Below, one piece after another: positions 60,702 to 64,000 of a stretch of 64,000 nucleotides of DNA. Every line of letters starts with the position of its first letter. Within the stretch, counting starts at the first letter, position 1. The stretch is taken from positions 1-64,000 of the forward strand of contig NZ_JACMSF010000019.1 in the NCBI RefSeq assembly GCF_014257025.1, given 5' to 3'. A program made the position numbers and the translations under genes. Source of the stretch: Streptomyces cupreus. GTDB taxonomy: Bacteria > Actinomycetota > Actinomycetes > Streptomycetales > Streptomycetaceae. The notes beneath the pieces were generated by a model. The model saw only the letters and a list, made by a program, of their open reading frames with translations, ran no database searches and was not told the DNA's origin.

Positions 60702-61801
60702 TCCCCGTAGCGGAGCTGCGCAGGTTCGCCCTCCCGCACGCGTACGCCCAGGGCATCCCCGGCGATGTCATCCACCGGGTGACGGGGAGCCTGGGCGAGA
60801 AGACCGAGGACGAGGGCGCCTGGACCCACGCGTGGTCGTCGCTGGCGATGGCGGCCGAGGCACGTGGCCGCGATCTGGACGCGGTCCGCTACTACGCGAT
60901 GGCCCGCTTCCCGTACGTCGACGGCCCGGACCGGCTCATGGCACAGCAGGCCTGTGTGGCGGCCTTCGACCGCTGGCGCAAACGCGCTCGCGGCATCACC
61001 CGGCTCGATCTGCCCTTCGAGGACAGCGGCTTCGCCTGCTGGGCCACCGGCCTGTCCCTGCGGAACAGGCTCCCGCTGATCCTCGTCGTCGGCGGCATCG
61101 CCGGCGTCAAGGAGCAGTGGGCGCCGGTGCTCGCCGAGTCCGAACGGCTCGGCGCGGCCGTCGTGGTCACCGAACTGCCGGGGGTCGGCGAGAACTCCCT
61201 CACCTACGGAACGGACAGTGTGCGCATGCTCACCTACCTCGTCGATCTGCTCGGCCGTGCCGCCGACACCTCCCGCACCTGTGTCGTCGGGCTCGGCTTC
61301 GGCGGGCATCTGGCCCTGCGTCAGGTGTTGGACGACGATCGCGTCCGGGGACTGGCCACCGTCGGGGCGCCGGTGCGGGACTTCTTCGTCCGGGCCGCGG
61401 ACCGCACACCGCTGCCGCGTCTGGTGAGCCTCACCCTGTCCCATCTGACGCGCACGCCGGTGGACCGGCTCCCGGCCGCCCTGGCCGACTGGGGCCTGGC
61501 CGAGGAGCGGCTCACCGAACTGCGCGCCCCGGTCGCCTGCGTGTACGGCCGCGACGACGAGGTCGTGCCGTACTCCGACGCCCAGTTGCTCGAACGGACC
61601 GTGGCGCGGCTGCGGTTGGTGGAGAACGACACGCTGGGCGGCCGGCCCGAGCAGGCCGCCGAGACCCGGCTGTGGCTGCTGGCGCAGGCGCTGCGGATGG
61701 CGGGCACAGCGGGTGCGGTGCGCCGGGCGGCCTCGGCCCGCGCCCGTGTCCTGCGCGCCCGCCGCCGTCTGACCGGTGCGTCGGCCGGAGCCCCCGCATG
61801 A
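60698..61801 (+). CDS. Alpha/beta-hydrolase-fold protein lacking the catalytic Ser
   Basis: A 367-residue member of the DUF1100/FrsA-like group, with a helical N-terminal part (WTHAWSSLAMAAEARGRDLDAVRYY) and a hydrolase fold. The nucleophile elbow is VVGLGFGGHLAL, with Gly200 where Ser, Cys or Asp should be. The Asp of CVYGRDDEVVPYSD is kept, but no His is seen at the usual place (ENDTLGGRPEQA). It may be a binding protein, or an eliminating enzyme like the last-step protein in exomethylene tetronate pathways (inference). Stop and start overlap the neighbours. Confidence 0.82.
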   Translation: MIPVAELRRFALPHAYAQGIPGDVIHRVTGSLGEKTEDEGAWTHAWSSLAMAAEARGRDLDAVRYYAMARFPYVDGPDRLMAQQACVAAFDRWRKRARGITRLDLPFEDSGFACWATGLSLRNRLPLILVVGGIAGVKEQWAPVLAESERLGAAVVVTELPGVGENSLTYGTDSVRMLTYLVDLLGRAADTSRTCVVGLGFGGHLALRQVLDDDRVRGLATVGAPVRDFFVRAADRTPLPRLVSLTLSHLTRTPVDRLPAALADWGLAEERLTELRAPVACVYGRDDEVVPYSDAQLLERTVARLRLVENDTLGGRPEQAAETRLWLLAQALRMAGTAGAVRRAASARARVLRARRRLTGASAGAPA

Positions 61802-62610
61802 CCTCCACCACTGCCGTGTCCTGCCTGAGCCGGGCGCCCCGTCCGGACGCCCGGCTGAGGCTGTTCTGCTTCCACCACGCGGGCGGCGGGGCCTCGTTCT
61901 TCAGCTCCTGGGCCGCCCGCGTCCCGTCCGGCGTGGATGTGCTGCCGGTGCAGTTGCCCGGGCGCGAGGCACGCTACCGGGAACCCCGCTTCCAGGACGC
62001 CGGGGAGCTCGTGGAGGCCCTCGCGCGGGATCTCGCCCCCTGCCTCGACGAGGGCCCCTGGGCGGCGTACGGCCACAGCATGGGCGCCCTGGTGGCCACC
62101 GCCCTGGCCACGGCCCGGCTGCGCGAGGGAGGCCGCGGCCCCGAGGCACTGTTCCTCGGCGCGTACGCGGCCCCGCATCTGACCCCCACGCTGCCGGCGC
62201 CCGACCGGTACGAGGACCGCGAACTGGCCCGTCTGCTGGTTGACTTCGGCGGCCTCGACCCGCAGTTCCTGGAGCGGGAGGACTGGCTGCGGGTGCTGTT
62301 GCCCATCGTCCGGGACGACCTGCGCATCTGCGCGAGCCACGCCCGGGCGGGGCTGCCGGACCCGGACGACGAACGGGCCCGGCTGCCCCTGGTCGTCGAG
62401 GCCTTCGCAGGCATCGACGACCCGCTGGTCGACCCGGCGACGGTGCAGGCCTGGGAGCGGTACACACGCGACTTCCGGATGGCCCTCGTCCCCGGCGGCC
62501 ACTTCTTCCCGCGCGCGGAGCCCGGCCCGTTCTTCGCCCGGCTCAACCGCTCCCTGGCCCGGCTGCTCGGGGAGCCGGCACCGGCCGGACCACCCGCGGC
62601 ACCCGGCTGA
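61798..62610 (+). CDS. Type II thioesterase (GrsT-like)
   Basis: A 270-residue alpha/beta hydrolase that clears misloaded acyl groups from ACPs. Ser94 is in AAYGHSMGALVA, FCFHHAGGGASFF is the N-terminal oxyanion strand, and the Asp (AGIDDPLVDP) and His (VPGGHFFP) complete the triad. It starts by ATGA overlap with the preceding gene and is last in the plus-strand operon. Its 3' end overlaps the convergent metallo-beta-lactamase gene by 68 bases. Confidence 0.93.
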   Translation: MTSTTAVSCLSRAPRPDARLRLFCFHHAGGGASFFSSWAARVPSGVDVLPVQLPGREARYREPRFQDAGELVEALARDLAPCLDEGPWAAYGHSMGALVATALATARLREGGRGPEALFLGAYAAPHLTPTLPAPDRYEDRELARLLVDFGGLDPQFLEREDWLRVLLPIVRDDLRICASHARAGLPDPDDERARLPLVVEAFAGIDDPLVDPATVQAWERYTRDFRMALVPGGHFFPRAEPGPFFARLNRSLARLLGEPAPAGPPAAPG

Positions 62611-63427
62611 TCCGCCGCGCGCTGTCGTCAGCGTTCTTCTCGTACAGCGCGCGCTGCTCCTGTATGCCCGGCATGACCCACAGCGGCCGGGCCGAGGAGT
62701 CGGCGAAGCCGAGCCCCGGGCTGTCGGGCCGAACTCCGGTCAGGGTGAGGGCGAAGGGTGCCAGATAGTCGATGCCGCCGTCCGGGGCGAGCCGGAACGG
62801 GCGGTCGTGGCCCGGGTAGATCACGTCGGACACGTCCAGGATCCGCCCGATGCTGCGCTCGGCCTGGTCGGCGTCCCAGAAGACCAGGGGGTTGCGCCCG
62901 GTTTTGGCGACGTACGCGAAGTGCAGGGCGTCGCCGGTGATCGTGGCGCGCCCCGCCTCGGTGTCCACCACCAGGCCGATGCTGCCCGGCGAGTGGCCGG
63001 GCAGACCGATGACGTCGACGCCGGGGATGATCTCCTCGCCGTCCATGACCTCGCGGACAGGGAGCTGCTCCAGCAGCAGCCCCGTCCAGGCGGGCGTGGC
63101 CCAGTCGTTGGCGTGCGGGGTGTGCGCGTACCGGCGCTCGTCGGGGTGGAGGACCAGGGTCGCCCGGGGGAACAGGTCGATGTTCTGCACATGGTCCCAG
63201 TGGGCGTGGGTGAGGACGACGGTGTCGATGTCGTCGGCGGACAGGCCGTGGTCGGCGAGCGCGGTCCACAGGAAGGGACGGCGGCCGACGTGGGCGGCGT
63301 CGACGAGGATGTTCCGGGGCCGTCCGGCGGCATCGGGGCCGCGCACCAGGAACACTCCGCAGAAGGCGGGATAGCCCTGATCGGTGTCGAGGCCGAAGCC
63401 GGGCAGGAGGATGTCGATGGTCGGCAT
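62543..63427 (-). CDS. Metallo-beta-lactamase-fold hydrolase (lactonase-like)
   Basis: A 294-residue zinc hydrolase. The metal site is THAHWDHV (His74, His76, Asp78, His79), with LPGHSPGSIGLVV and GDALHFAYV, the further metal ligands. Its form is close to N-acyl homoserine lactonases. The start at 63427 has AAGGGAGTTCC upstream; a GTG at 63466 overlaps the synthetase stop and is an alternative. It could open a lactone such as a tetronate or butyrolactone, for tailoring, turnover or self-protection (inference). Confidence 0.82.
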   Translation of the reverse strand: MPTIDILLPGFGLDTDQGYPAFCGVFLVRGPDAAGRPRNILVDAAHVGRRPFLWTALADHGLSADDIDTVVLTHAHWDHVQNIDLFPRATLVLHPDERRYAHTPHANDWATPAWTGLLLEQLPVREVMDGEEIIPGVDVIGLPGHSPGSIGLVVDTEAGRATITGDALHFAYVAKTGRNPLVFWDADQAERSIGRILDVSDVIYPGHDRPFRLAPDGGIDYLAPFALTLTGVRPDSPGLGFADSSARPLWVMPGIQEQRALYEKNADDSARRISRVPRVVRPVPAPRAAGPGSG

Positions 63428-63462
63428 GGAACTCCCTTGCTCCATGGGCGGGTTGCCCGTCG

Positions 63463-64000
63463 TCACTGGTCCGGGGTGTGCTGTACGGCCGTGCGGAGGG
63501 CGTCGAGGCTCTCGGGGTTGACGAGTGTGGACAGGTCGCCGGGCTCCCCGCCGGTGACCACGTCACGGATGAGGCGCCGCATCACCTTGCCGTTGCGGGT
63601 CCTGGGCAGCTGGGGCACGGCGATCACCCGGCTGGGCCGGAACGCGGAGCCGAGCGCGTCGGCGACCCGTGCGCGGATCCGCTCGCGCTCCGGTACGCCG
63701 AGCGGCCCGTCGGCCGCCGGGACCGCGAAGCACCACAGGGCCTCGCCCTTGACGGGGTGCGGGATGCCGACCGCGGCCGCCTCGCCGACGGCCGGGTCGC
63801 CGAGGACCGCCTCCTCCACCTCGGTGGGGCCGAGGCGTTTGCCGGCCACCTTGATGACGTCGTCGAGCCGGCCGTGGACGAACCACTCCTCGCCGATGCG
63901 GGAGACGAGGTCCCCGTGCGACCAACGGTCCGGCCTCCGGCCGAAGTAGGCCTGGGCGAACCGTGCGCGTGACCGCCACAGCCCCAGGGTCATGCCTGGC
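63463..64000 (-). CDS. Acyl-CoA synthetase (ACS-type), C-terminal part, truncated by the window
   Basis: The window holds about 180 C-terminal residues of an AMP-forming acetyl/acetoacetyl-CoA-synthetase-type enzyme; the N-terminus lies beyond 64000. WSHGDLVSRI and the hinge GRLDDVIKVAGKRLGPTEVEEAVL are typical. The catalytic Lys follows in PRTRNGKVMRRLIRDVVTG, and LSTLVNPESL completes the family tail. The Met at 63993 is internal, not a start. It stops within the translational-coupling distance of the metallo-hydrolase and may supply an acyl-CoA precursor. Confidence 0.9.
   Translation of the reverse strand, partial: PGMTLGLWRSRARFAQAYFGRRPDRWSHGDLVSRIGEEWFVHGRLDDVIKVAGKRLGPTEVEEAVLGDPAVGEAAAVGIPHPVKGEALWCFAVPAADGPLGVPERERIRARVADALGSAFRPSRVIAVPQLPRTRNGKVMRRLIRDVVTGGEPGDLSTLVNPESLDALRTAVQHTPDQ

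Noticed and set aside
24632..64000. TTA codons that would make regulators depend on bldA
   Set aside because: No in-frame TTA was seen in the SARP or response-regulator genes by eye; no claim is made.
1..64000. CRISPR arrays, tRNA or rRNA genes
   Set aside because: No regular short repeats with spacers and no recognisable tRNA or rRNA sequences were seen on either strand.

Overview
The window is chromosomal DNA from a high-GC actinomycete, almost certainly a Streptomyces. The evidence is third-position GC bias, tightly coupled ATGA/GTGA gene overlaps, an ergothioneine operon egtABCD, a DUF5302 protein, SARP regulators, an AfsA homologue and dense secondary-metabolite genes. No rRNA, tRNA or CRISPR array was seen.

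Left part (1-12.7 kb) is accessory and partly decayed. It holds an ISL3-type insertion sequence, a possible PD-(D/E)XK-like protein, an RNase J that looks like an additional copy, a DUF5302 protein, a DEAD-box RNA helicase and a GNAT enzyme. It also holds several broken genes (mycothiol-dependent isomerase-type fragment, sliding-clamp-like gene, TPR-like gene, DnaB-helicase-like gene) and a SpdB-like DUF2637 membrane protein. Together these suggest an eroded integrative or plasmid-like element.

Middle part (12.8-24.6 kb) is ordinary Streptomyces content. It holds a secreted GH43/AbfB arabinofuranosidase, an amidase, a MazF/PemK-like protein, a bacterial PARG, egtABCD, dodecin, a HAD phosphatase, a 2Fe-2S ferredoxin-like protein, and a zinc-starvation pair (zinc-free L32 plus CobW GTPase) behind a Zur-like operator.

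Biosynthetic region 1 (24.6-51.2 kb) is a highly reducing type II PKS locus. One minus-strand operon (44.3 to about 32.8 kb) carries two ACPs, three ketosynthases with the active-site Cys, three KS-like partners lacking it, two single-hotdog dehydratases, a double-hotdog protein, a FabL-type enoyl reductase-like SDR, a FabG-type ketoreductase and a DsbA-fold isomerase. Around it are a FAD-dependent desaturase-like enzyme, an AfsA homologue, an alpha/beta hydrolase, a stand-alone condensation-domain-like acyltransferase, two DHA2 exporters, two TetR regulators, two closely similar SARPs and an orphan NarL-type response regulator. The set resembles the machinery for polyene acyl chains (ishigamide, simocyclinone or colabomycin type) and, because isomerase and desaturase are both present, for cinnamoyl-lipid groups as in skyllamycin. 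No NRPS is present in the window.

Biosynthetic region 2 (51.2-64 kb) starts with a Sfp-type PPTase diverging from a coupled operon: fatty acyl-AMP ligase, ACP, KS-AT-ACP synthase, KAS III-like protein, FkbH-like glyceryl transferase, ACP, small protein, alpha/beta-hydrolase-fold protein lacking the serine, and type II thioesterase. Converging on it are a metallo-beta-lactamase-fold protein and an acyl-CoA synthetase cut by the window end. This combination predicts an acyl-tetronate (RK-682-like) made from an activated fatty acid, one malonyl extension and a glyceryl-ACP. The two regions could be separate clusters, or one hybrid pathway in which the type II PKS chain feeds the FAAL.
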